From Oscarella lobularis (Eukaryota > Porifera > Homoscleromorpha > Homosclerophorida > Oscarellidae), in contig NC_089182.1 in the NCBI RefSeq assembly GCF_947507565.1, forward strand, positions 3,348,001-3,412,000: a stretch of 64,000 bases of DNA, written 5' to 3'. The notes beneath the pieces are model-generated. The model was not told where the DNA came from and searched no databases. It was given only the letters and a program-made list of their open reading frames with translations. A program made the translations under genes and the position numbers. Positions 11,141 to 22,800 of this stretch are shown here, piece by piece (the first letter of the stretch is position 1; every line of letters begins with the position of its first letter).

Positions 11141-12320
11141 TTAAGGGACCAATGTTTTAGTACCGGAAAAGTGCACTGGACTGTCGGGTACAAGTTCAGT
11201 CGGCAATTCGACCAGCTTGACGATTTCTTCTTGTCCTATCAACGGCAATGCGGATGTAAAGAATTACAAGGTTTTCTACAGAGTGTCTGGTTCCCCCGAT
11301 GTTTGGTCTGCAGTAGTATTAGAGGCGGCTTTACCAACAATTACTGTTACATATCTTGTACCATTTACCACATACGAGATTAGAATAACTGCGGGGAACG
11401 AATACGGATATGGACTAAACAGCAGCACAATTAAAGTTCAGACAGCTGAAGGAGGCACGTGGCGTTGATACTCTTCAATTAAATCTTTTTTCAAGTGTGT
11501 TTTCTTTTGTTTTGTAGAACCCGGGCCTCCGCAAAACGTGAGCGCTGTTTCATTGAGTTCGCACAGCGTTTCTGTCTCCTGGCTACAGCCTACCACTCCA
11601 CATGGAATTATTGCCAAATATAAGATCTACTATCGCATTCCATCAAAAACTAAACGAGAGGCGGCGAATAACGAAGTCTTCGCTAATGTTTCGGGGTCGG
11701 AAACGACTGCAAACCTGACAGACCTCTCACCATTCACTGTCTACATATTACGAGTCGCGGCCGTAAACGTCAGACAATACGATAATAAATCTCTAGAGGG
11801 ACTGGCAAGCAAAGAAGTCTCAGTACAGACAGCCAAAGCAGGTATAGCCGAAGCAGTGTTGGAGATCTAGTAAAATCGACGTTTAAACTTTTTTCTTTTT
11901 TCTGATCATGAAGCATTCTGTTCCTCTAGTGAACGAAAAGAGAACTTGTGTGGGGCGCCGTTGTTCAACTCTGTTACGGTAGCATTGACTATTCTGTTCG
12001 TTCTCGCTCTCGTTGCCTTTAGTATCCTCTTTTTGGTCCACGTTCGTCAGCGCCAAACTCTAAAGAGATTCTTGTCCGACAGGAATGAGAAAAATGTCTA
12101 TGAAATGCCAAGCAAAGTGGGCAGTAAACTTGAAGGCGACGTTGTTCCTCGTAAAATGACGCAGTCCAGCGCGTATGAAACAGTGTCTTCAAAGAACCAA
12201 AAAGTACATGTGATCGATGAATTTGATATATATATGCTGATTTTTGTACGTATAGCCAAAGAGTCTGTTGACGAAACATATGCTGAAGTAGGTGCACCAA
12301 TGAAAGACACAAGTCTTTAG
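8230..12320 (+). CDS. Phosphatase-less receptor C with tyrosine-motif tail
   Basis: Exon 1 (8230-8314) encodes a hydrophobic signal peptide beginning [13 protein letters not shown] and ends in phase 1. It joins exon 2 at 8434 (GBD1). The ectodomain follows copies A, D and E exactly: GBD1, Ig, TSP1, GBD2, Ig, TSP1, Ig, Ig, FN3, FN3. The FN3-2 exon (11518-11869) ends in phase 2 and joins a final coding exon (11930-12320) with a TM helix unrelated to that of the PTP copies (VALTILFVLALVAFSILFLV) and a short tail with NVYEMP, SAYETV and ETYAEV. SAYETV fits the ITIM pattern S/I/V/L-x-Y-x-x-I/V/L. About 1145 residues if the 52 nt at 12204-12255 stay in the mRNA; splicing them out would shift frame and remove TYAEV. 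No PTP domain. C may bind the same ligand as D while signalling differently (inference). Confidence 0.88.
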
Positions 12321-12603
12321 ACAATTTAGCAGTAAACTTTGTCTTCGTTTTCAATTTTTTCGTCGAGTTATCTTACTCGTAGGTAGACACACGTGCGTGT
12401 AGCGTGCCGTCTCATCAGCATCCGGGCACCGTGAGACTTTTCCGAATGTGCGGAGATCGCGGAGACTCGCACAGACTAATCTCTCTGTCGGGGAAGTCTT
12501 GGCGAGTTGTTTCCTTGACTCGCTCTTCTTCTACTGCCGGTCTTTGTCCTGTTTTTGCGGCGATTGGGCTCCCCGGCTCATCGGGCGCTGTCTCTACTTC
12601 ACT
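12321..12603 (+). promoter_or_regulatory. Array 5' module upstream of copy D
   Basis: The 283 bp between the stop of C and the ATG of D contain the short-gene 3' flank and the shared leader module. The same module precedes every unit. The ATG at 12604 is chosen because it opens the hydrophobic leader and ends exon 1 in phase 1 before GTAGGT. Confidence 0.5.
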
Positions 12604-15517
12604 ATGACTTGGTCTCGTTTGTTTCTGCTCAAACTAGCAGTGATCACGATGGTTTTTGAATGTCTTCAAGTCTCTGGAGCCAGTGGAGGTAGGTATCGGA
12701 CTGCTCACCTTGCAGTTCGTCTCTGAAAGCGTTCGTCGCTTGAGAAAATGAGACCGGATGCGCGTTTCCCAAGACTATCGACCTCACTTGCATTTTGATC
12801 TATTTAGAGAAGAAAGTAAATCTGGATGCGAAGATGCTCGAATATGGAAACGTTCTTTCTGGTGGAAACATTTCCTATGCAGATGCAGTAGATGTTCAAA
12901 CGGGACAGAAATTGACAGACTGTCCCAACTCTTCTTATTCCGGCCGTCGTCCAGTGTGGTTGTCAATCAATTTGGGTCGTCTCTATTCTGTGAGCAAGAT
13001 CAGAATGCTATCTCGCCTTCATTTTGGAAGTGCCTCTAAGATATACGTGGGAAAGACTGCTATCAAAGAAGACGGAAATATAGACTCAAACAAAGATCAC
13101 AAATGTGATATTCGTAACTATCCCACTACTGGTCCAATAAAGACTTTCACTAACTTCTCTTGTTCGCCTATTCGTTGGATTCAATATGTCACCATTCATC
13201 GTCCCAATTACGACAATCTGCAAGTATGCAAAGTGGAAGTGTATTATAATGAGAACACAGGTAGAGAGTCTCTCATATATTACGTTGAAAATATTTTTTT
13301 ATTTAGCTGACGGTGTTGCTATAACAACGAAGAATTATACTATTAGAAGCATGGGTGAAATTGCGTCGTGCGGCTCACCAAATGGAGACTTTGGTCCGAT
13401 ATGGAAATTTCCAAATGGAACAAAGGTTTCAACAAAGAAGTCGGCAGCAATTCGACAAGTCAATGATTCATCATCACCCGGATACAAGAAACTGCGTTTA
13501 GAATCTTTCATCGCTCCAAATGGCGACTACAAATGCGAATACATCGCAAATAATGCTACAAAAACGATAACGGGTAATATAGTGTGTAAGATGACACAGA
13601 ATTAAAATGACTTGATGTGGAATATGTAATTCGTTGTAGTTGATTGTCAATCAACTCCATGGTCAGTTTGTTCGTGCGGACGCGGAAAAAGGACAAAGAT
13701 TACTTCTGAATTAAGGGGTAGCACTTGTTCCTCTATGCCGTTGTCAGAAGACTGCTTGAATACAGATTGTGAGTTGTTTTCTAAATATTACTTGTAGAAG
13801 TGTCTAATTTACTCTAGGTGGTAGAATTGATATGACGAATGCAGTTGCTACTCATGGTCCAGGGGCTACGTTGGTAGGAGGACAGACAACGTTTTCAGCG
13901 TCACTGGCGATAGATGGGGAAGTGATGGGCGATTTATGCGCTGCAACTTTGTTGTCAACTTCTCCGTGGCTACAAGTCGATCTAAAGACGGCTTATTTGA
14001 TTACAAGCGTTGAAGCGTCATTTTGGTCGAACCAAGGAGACGGCGCGACTGTGCGAGTAGGAAGCAATTTGATGAATGATGGCAATGGCAATCCGAAGTG
14101 CGGTCAGTCAATTAGCAATTCAACGTCTGGAAAGTGGATTACAACTGTTTGTTCTTCTCCACTTTGGGGACGATACATCAACGTACAGAAAATCTCATCA
14201 AAAAAAAGTTATTTAAGGGTGTGTGAATTGAGGGCAAGCTACAGTAAGGAAATTAATTAAGCCTAATTATTTTAATCAGTTAATCAATAGTCTTTTAGAA
14301 CTTGACGTTGGCATTCTGTACGATGATTCTGCTATTGCGTCTGGATCAATTTACTCGTACGCTGGGAAACCGCTTCCATTTCCTGTTCTGTGTGGCGTCA
14401 ATCCAGATCCAACGAACTTTAATTCGTTGCTCAAAATTCAGTGGAAATTTGGTAAAGATGGTAATCGTACTTCTGCTTTGTCATCAAATCCTAATATTGG
14501 GCAATCTAAAACGAGTTATCTGAGAAGTCTACATATAGAAAAGGCTCCGTTAGTGGATCAAAAGTATTCGTGTCATTTTACGTGGATTAATGAAACACAG
14601 AAAAGTCTCGTGTTCAATCTGAATATTAACGGTGAACAGCGAGCATAACAGATTGCTGCTCTATAAATTATAAACGTGTGTTTCTAGTCAATTGTACGTG
14701 GAACGAGTGGTCAGTATGTTCTGGACGATGTGGTGAGGGAATGAGATCTCGAACAACTATCAAGTCAAAACATCGCGGAAAATCGTGCATCGGATCATCA
14801 GCGGAAGACTGTGACACTGGAATTCCGTGTAAGGGAAAGAGAAATCTCTAAACAAAATTTAAGCGCACCATTTTGTGAAGGCACTCCCACTCCTGTTCAG
14901 AGTTTGGTAACAGTTCAGGAAGGGCAGCAAGCTATGTTAGAATGTGAATCATCGCAATATCGTCAAGTGGCAACATCTATTACATTCGAGTGGTTCAAAG
15001 ATGGAGCGAATTTGACCAATCCTTCTAGTTCATCTGTTCGTGTGACAAACGGAAGAAGATACAGAGGGACGCTGACATTTGCGTCTGTCAATAGGACAGA
15101 CGCGAGCTCTTTGTACACGTGCAAGGCTCGTGGGGAGCGCGGTGTCAGTAATTCATCGACGGCAATAACGCTTCATGTCACTTGTAATTTCTTCGCAATT
15201 TCAGTTGCATACGATTTACTGTTTCTTTCAGATGCTCCTCATAATGTCAGAGTGAAATCAAACTTCAGTGCGTTCGTGAAAGAAGGACGGATAATTCTAA
15301 GTTGTATCGTCGAAGCGAATCCTCTTCCTCATCAATACTCATGGTGGAAAGACGGTCAAGTACAAGCTGAGTCAGGATCGCAGTTCGTGATTTTAAATTC
15401 ATCTTTCTCTGGCAATGAAACATACAAATGCGCCGCGAATAATTCGTCGGGTTCGTCCATGTCAGAAATATTCGTTATCAGTCTTAGTAAGCCACGTCTT
15501 CTCGCAGTATTACGTTT
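12560..15517 (+). repeat. Near-identical duplicated tract, copy 2 (D side)
   Basis: Partner of the tract at 8190-11140. Exons and introns match with only scattered substitutions up to the intron before FN3-1. In Ig-4 a few changes (such as Val to Ala and Leu to Ser) mark the beginning of divergence. Confidence 0.85.
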
Positions 15518-18500
15518 AATTAAGAAACTAATGTTTTAGTACCGGAAAAGTGCACTGGACTGTCGGGTACAAGTTCAGTCGGCAATTCGATCAGCTTGAC
15601 GATTTCTTCTTGTCCTGTCAACGGCAATGCGGATGTAAAGAAGTACAAGGTACTCTACAGATTGTTTGGTTCGTCGGACTTTTGGTCTGCAGTAATAATG
15701 GCGGCTTTACCAACAATTAACGTCACAGATTTTGCACCATTCACCACATACGAGATTAGAATAACTGCGGGGAACGAATACGGATATGGACCAAACAGCA
15801 GCACAATTAAAGTTCGGACAGCTGAAGGAGGCACGTGGCGTTGATACTCTTCAATTAAATCTGTTTTCAAGTGTGTTTTCTTTTGTTTTGTAGAACCCGG
15901 GCCTCCGCAAAACGTGAGCGTTGTTTCATTGAGTTCGCACAGCGTTTCTGTCTCCTGGCTACAGCCTACCACTCCACATGGAGATATTGCCAAATATAAG
16001 ATCTACTATCGCATTCCATCAAAAACTAAACGAGAGGCGGCGAATAACGAAGTCTTCGCTAATGTGTCAGGATCGGAAACGACTGTTATCCTGACAGACG
16101 TCTCACCTTTCACTCTCTACATTATAAAAGTCGCGGCCGTAAACATCAGACAATACGATAATAAATCTCTAGAGGGACTGGCAAGCAAAGAAGTCTCAGT
16201 ACGGACAGGGGGAGAAGGTAAAGTATCGAACCACGATTGATTGTGCAATCTCGCAATATATATAGGGGCAGGTGCTAGCAAGAGCGGCGATGGCAACACT
16301 CCTATTATTATAGTTGTTGTTGTAGTCGTCATCATTTTGCTTGTCATCGCCGGAATTGCTATTGCTTTTTTCATAGTCAGGTGGAGCATTGTTCTTGATT
16401 AACTACTTGCAGTTGTTTTAATATGCATTTAGACGACGTCGTAAGCGCGAGTGTGAAGTTTCGACTGTTAAGATGTCATCAGTGAAAGATTTCGATGATG
16501 AAGAAGATGAAGATTTGCCAGCTTCCAGTAAGTGAGCTTTTCCTTGTAATTAAATAGATTCATCCTCTACGTTTGACAGCTTCCCTTCTAGTGGAAGTAT
16601 ACGAAGGCAGTACAGCTCTTTTGCCCTGTGGGAGCGCTGGAAATTTCGACGTTATCTGGTGTCAAGGAGAAAAATCTCTTCCTGGAAAAGACACGCGTTT
16701 TCTGCAACTTTCCGATGGACAACTTCAGATCACGGCTGTTCGTGGCAGTGATTCGGGTACTTACCAATGGACTGCGTCCAGCAAATCTGGAGTTGATGAA
16801 CAGAGCGTGGAGCTTATTTTAAAACCAGTTGAAGTCAAGGAAGGCCAATTGGGCGGATTTTCTGGATTGGGTAATATCGACACAAAGGATCTTCTGTTTT
16901 CTTCTCAGATTTAATTACCTAACGTTCTAGCGGTTGGCAAAGGGACTCGCAAAAAGTCAGAATCGCACGCGGTGCACTTGGATGACTTTCTTGATCATGT
17001 CACTGCTATGAATGAGTCAAAAGGAGCCGGATTTACTGAAGAATTCAAGGTCAGAATAGCGTACGTATGGCCGTGTTATTTAGGCGTCTACTGTTTGTAG
17101 GAGTTGGAAAAAGCGAAGGCGGGAATGGAACTGACTACCCACGCCGCTGCGTCAAATTTGTTAAAAAATCGCTACAGAAATATTCTGACTTGTAAAGTCG
17201 TCTTCTCGCAAGATTCTCCTTTTTTTATTGACTTCTTTAGATGATCATGCTCGGGTTGTTTTGAAGCCTCTGCCTGAAACGGAGCCACTCGAATGCGATT
17301 ATATTGCAGCTGCCTACGTTGACGTGAGTCGCTTTGATTTTTCAATTAAACGAGACCTACATATACATGCGATAGGGTCATCACACTCCAAAGAAATACA
17401 TTGCTTCGCAAGGTAAACGTTTAGGCTCTTGATTTTTACGTTAGGGATTCTATATATGTATAGGGCCCACCAAGGGTACCGCAGGAGATATGTGGCGAAT
17501 GATTTGGAGTGAAAATGTCAGGACTATCGTCATGCTTACACATTTAACAGAAGGAAATAAGGTGATAGCTAAGTGTAGTATTGTAAACAATCTCACAGTT
17601 GAATGCAGGTCAAATGTTATCAGTACTGGCCTTCTACCGAAGAGGAGACACAACACTTCGAGGGATTTAAAATAACTTTGGACAGTGTTGACAATTTTGC
17701 GGAATACGATATCAAATCAATCACGATTTGCTTGGTTAGGTTATTAGTGTTAATACAGCTTGATTAATTAATTCTTTGAATAGGGAAACGAAGGGCGAGA
17801 TGTAAAACTGTATCATTTTACTTCTTGGCCCGATCACGGTGTTCCGAAATTCGCAACGGGGCTGCTCAGTTTCATAAAGAGAGTCAACAGAGAACTCCCT
17901 AAGAATTCTGGACCAATGGTCGTTCATTGCAGGTTGGCTTAACTAACTTAATTCGACTTTTGTGATTGTATCTTTATTTCTTATCAGTGCTGGGGTCGGA
18001 CGTACAGGCACATTCATCGTGATTGATCAGATGCTTGAAAATATCAGCGAAGGGCTTCCAATTGACGTCTTCAACGCCGTCAAGTCTCTCAGAACTCGAC
18101 GCCAAGAAATGGTTCAAGGCAAGGTAAGACCGCCACCAATGTTTTAAGCAAATTATGATTCCGGCTGCAGGCACAATACGCTTTCATATACGTTGCATTG
18201 CTCGAAGCCGTCTTATGCGGCAACACCCAAATTCCGGTGCAAAATCTCTGCTCTGCCTTTTCTAAGCTATCTGAGAAAGACAGCAAAGGTCGATGTGGAT
18301 TTGAGCGTCAATATCTTGTAAGAAGAATTCCTTCCCTAAGCATGCATTGATGATATACGTATGTACTTGTTATTCAGGTCTTGGGGACGGCTAGTGCTCA
18401 CGTTAGTAAGGCCCTGTGCATGACCGGGCTTCATCCAAGTGTGCGGAAGAAAAATCGATATTTGGACATTGTTCCGCGTAATTTCCATATAAGTATTCCT

Positions 18501-19543
18501 CGGATATTTGATGTGTACTCTCTAGTCGATTCTGAACGAGTTGTTTTGCGCTTGGAGGAAGCCGTATCTGGTGACAGTGACACTACGTACGTGAACGCGG
18601 TAGCTGGATCGAACTACATCAATGCAAGCTACGTCAATGTAAGCAAAGGCTTTATTTTTGTTCCAGCAAAGAAATGCGAAAGTTTTCTTTATCTTCATTA
18701 GGGCTATCGTTATCGTGACGCTTTTATAGTGACTCAGGGACCGCTGGAAAATACCGTGAACGATTTTTGGCAAATGGTATGGGAACAGGATACATATACA
18801 ATCGTCAACTTGACTCAGCTGATTGAAGACGACAAGGTGGATCGAAAAAAGTCGATTAGAGGCATCAGTTCATATTACCTGATATAGGAAATGTGCTATC
18901 AGTATTGGCCAAAAACGAAAGCTCGCTACGGTTCATATGAAGTTGAAATTGATGGCCAAAATTCTTCTGACTCTTACGTCGTGAGAAAACTGAACGTCAG
19001 CAAGGTTTGTTGCTAGAACATTTCCCCTCTTCCCTCTTCCTATCTTATCTGTATCTATACTACAGGGTTCTGAAATGAAGACGGTTTGTCAGTTTCACTT
19101 CACTGCCTGGCCAAATGACGAGTGCCCTACGTCAGCAACTCACCTACTTGAAATGATGGCACAAATTGAGAAGTGGCAACAAACAACCGGCAACAATGTC
19201 ATCACTGTTCATTGCAAGTAAGTTTGCTATGCGAGTCAATGATGTCTATTTAGAAGACTTGCTGATCTCATAGCAACGGTATTGGTCGTTCTGGTGTATT
19301 CTGCACTATCGTATCCGTGGTTGAGGAAATGAAGGTGGAGAATGTGATCGATGTATTCTATAAAGTGAAATCGTTGCGCATCAAAAGGCCTGGGATGGTG
19401 CAGAGCGTTGTGAGTGTACACTGACCATAATTTGACGATTATGTAATTATTTAATTAATTAATATCAGGATCAGTATAAGTTCTGCTACAAGGCAATTCT
19501 TGACTATACCGAGGGCTTTGACATCTATGCGAATTTCAAGTGA
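12604..19543 (+). CDS. Receptor tyrosine phosphatase copy D
   Basis: Complete unit with the domain order of copy A. Exon 1 (12604-12688) gives signal peptide [18 protein letters not shown]1 starts at 12808. The ectodomain through Ig-4 is almost identical to C. FN3-1 carries a patch of replacements not seen in A, C or E (about 15650-15745). TM exon near 16268-16382, then a basic stop-transfer run, an acidic linker and the cytosolic Ig exon (16580-16870). D1 keeps NRYRNIL, WPDHGVP and [10 protein letters not shown] (split by an intron at 17933). D2 has WPND and HCNNGIGRSG. The phases I checked stay in frame and I saw no stop. The spacer to copy E is 280 bp. D1 should be catalytically competent by known PTP rules; the ligand is unknown. 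Confidence 0.9.
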
Positions 19544-19823
19544 CGGCGTTTCTAGTTAGAATTTTGACGTAACTTTGCGTTCGTTGTTTTTCTTTGCTTC
19601 GTAGATAATTTTGAAGAGCATCCGGGTTCTATGAGATTTCTCCGAAAATGTTCCGCAGTCGCGCACAGTCCATTTGCGGCTAATCTCTCCGTCTGGGAAG
19701 TTTTTGCGAGTTGTACTTCAACTCGCACTTCTAGTTCGTCTCTCCGCCGGTCTTTGTCGTCTCTCGTCCTGTTTTTGCGGCGATTGGGCTCCCCGGCTCA
19801 TCGGGCGCTGTCTCTACTTCACT
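19544..19823 (+). promoter_or_regulatory. Array 5' module upstream of copy E
   Basis: The 280 bp between the D stop and the E ATG contain the PTP-type 3' flank (to about 19604) and the shared leader module. An upstream ATG at 19631 opens an 82-codon reading frame that overlaps the main start in another frame. It could dampen translation, but it is not clearly kept in all copies. Confidence 0.5.
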
Positions 19824-22800
19824 ATGACTTGGTCTCGTTTGTTTTTGCTCAAACTAGCAGTGATCACTATAGTTTTTGAACGTCTTCAAGTCTCTAGAGC
19901 CAGTGGAGGTAGGTATCGGACTGCTCACCTTACAGTTCGTCTCTGAAAGCGTTCGTCGCTTGAGAAAATGAGACCGGATGCGCGTTTCCCAAGACTATCG
20001 ACCTCACTTGCATTTTGATCTATTTAGAGAAGAAAGTAAATCTGGATGCGAAGATGCTCGAATATGGAAACGTTCTTTCTGGTGGAAACATTTCCTATGC
20101 AGATGCAGTAGATGTTCAAACGGGACAGAAATTGACAGACTGTCCCAACTCTTCTTATTCCGGCCTTCGTCCAGTGTACTTGTCAATCAATTTGGGTCAC
20201 CTCTTTGCTGTGAGCAAGATCAGAATGCTATCTCGCATTCATTTCGGAAGTAGCTCTAAGATCTACGTGGGAAAGACTGCTATCAAAGAAGACGGAACTA
20301 TAGACTCAAACAAAGATCACCAATGTTCTACTCGTACCTATCCCACTAGACCTCCAATAAAGACTTTCACTAACTTCTCTTGTTCGCCTATTCGTTGGAT
20401 TCAATATGGCACCATTCATCGTCTCAATTACGACAATCTGCAAGTATGCAAAGTGGAAGTGTATTTTAATGAGAGAACAGGTAGAGAGTCTCTCATATAT
20501 ACTGCATTACGTTGAGAATATTTTTTTATTTAGCTGACGGTGTTGCTATAACAACGAAGAATCATACTATTAGAAGCATGGGTGAAATTGCGTCGTGCGG
20601 CTCACCAAATGGAGACTTTGGTCCGATATGGAAATTTCCAAATGGAACAAAGGTTTCAACAAAGAAGTCGGCATCAATTCGACAAGTCAATCATTCATCA
20701 TCACCCGGATACAAGAAACTGCGTTTAGAATCTCTGACTTTCATCGCTCCAAATGGTAACTACATATGTGAGTACATCGCAAATAATGCTACAAAAACAA
20801 AAACGGTCAATATAGTGTGTAAGATGACACAGAATTAAAACTTGATGTGGAATATGTGATTCATTTAGTTGATTGTCAATCAACTCCATGGTCAGCATGT
20901 TCGGTGCCATGCGGACGCGGAAAAAGGACAAAGATTACTGCTGAATTAAAGGGCAGCACTTGTTACTCTATTCGGTCGTCAAGAGACTGCTTGGATACAA
21001 ATTGTAAGCTGTTTTCTAATATTACTACAGTAGTAGACGCGTGTCTAATTTACTCTAGGTGATAGAATTGATATGACGAATGCAGTTGCTACTCATGGTC
21101 CAGGGGCTACGTTGGTAGGAGGACAGACAACGTTTTCAGCGTCACTGGCGATAGATGGGGAAGTGATGGGCGATTTATGCGCTGCAACTTTGTTGTCAAC
21201 TTCTCCGTGGCTAGAAGTTGATCTAGACACGGCTTATTTGATTACAAGAGTTGAAGCATCATTTAGGCTGGACCGCGGAAACGGCGCGGTTGTGCGAGTA
21301 GGGAGTAATTCGGCTAATAATATCAATGTTAATCCGAAGTGCGGTCAACCAATTAGCAATTCAGCGACTGGAAAGTGGATTACAACTGTTTGTTCTCCTC
21401 CACTTTGGGGACGATACATCAACGTACAGAAAACCTCATCAACAAAAAGTAATTTAAGTGTGTGTGAATTGAGTGCAAGCTACAGTAAGGAAATTAATTA
21501 AGCCTAATTATTTTAATCAGTTAATCAATTGTCTTTTAGAACTTAACGTTGGCATTCTGTACAACGATTCTTCTATTGCGTCTGGATCAATTTACTCGTA
21601 CGCTGCGAAACCGCTTCTATTTCCTGTTCTGTGCGGCGTCAATCCAGATCCAACCAACTTTAATTCGTTGCTCAAAATTCAGTGGAAATTTGGTATAAAT
21701 GGTAATCGTATTCCTGCTTTGTCATCAAATCCTGATATTGGACAATCTAAAATGAGTAATCTGACAAGTCTACATATAGAAAAGGCTCCGTTAGTGGATC
21801 AAAAGTATTCGTGTCATTTTACGTGGATTAATCAAACACAGAAAAGTCTCATTTTCAATCTGAATATTAACGGTAAACAGCAAGCATAACAGATTGCTGC
21901 TCTATAAATTGAAGACGTGTGTTTCTAGTCGATTGTACGTGGAACGAGTGGTCAGTATGTTCTGGACGATGTGGTGAGGGAATGAGATCTCGAACAACTA
22001 TCAAATCAAGGCATCGTGGAAAATCGTGCACCGGATCATCAGAGGAAGACTGTGACACTGGAATTCCGTGTAAGTGAAAGAGAAATCTCTAAACAAAATG
22101 TAAACGCACCATTTTGTGAAGGCACTCCCACTCCTGTTCAGAGTTTGGTAACAGTTCAGGAAGGGCGGCAAGCTATGTTAGAATGTGACTCATCGCAATA
22201 TCGCCAAGTGGCGACATCTATTACATTCGAGTGGTTTAAAAATGGAGTAAAACTGGGCAATTCTTCTAGTTCACCTGTCCGTTTGAGAGACGGAAGATAT
22301 AGAGGGACACTGACATTAACGTCTGTCAATAGGACAGACGCGAGCTCATTGTACACGTGCAAGGCTCGCGGAGGACGCGGTCTCAGTGGAGCATCTACGG
22401 CAATAACGCTTAATGTCACTTGTAATTTCTTCGCAATTTCAGTTGCATACGATTTACTGTTTCTTTTAGATGCTCCTCATAATGTCAGAGTGAAATCAAA
22501 CTTCAGTGCGTTCGTGAAAGAAGGACGGATAATTCTAAGTTGTATCGTCGAAGCGAATCCTCTTCCTCATCAATACTCGTGGTGGAAAGACGGTCAAGTA
22601 CAAGCTGAGTCAGGATCGCAGTTTGTGATTTTAAATTCAAGTTTCTCGGGCAATGAAACATACAAATGCGCCGCGAATAATTCGTTGGGTTCGTCCATGT
22701 CAGAAATATTCGTTATCAGTCTTAGTAAGCCACGTCTTCTCGCAGTATTACGTTTAATTAAGAAACTAATGTTTTAGTACCGGAAAAGTGTACTGGACTG

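Noticed and set aside
10436-11383. One 315-codon exon covering Ig-3 and Ig-4
   Set aside because: The frame happens to stay open through the introns between TSP1-2, Ig-3 and Ig-4; splice sites and phases match the other copies, where stops interrupt the reading.
12784-12966. Recurring 60-codon minus-strand ORF seen opposite exon 2 in every unit
   Set aside because: It is the antisense shadow of the conserved GBD1 exon and has no start context or domain of its own.
8230-19543. Assembly duplication of C and D
   Set aside because: C and D have different 3' halves (short tail versus PTP), and flanks differ. The near-identical part could still be affected by assembly, so it is flagged for long-read checking.
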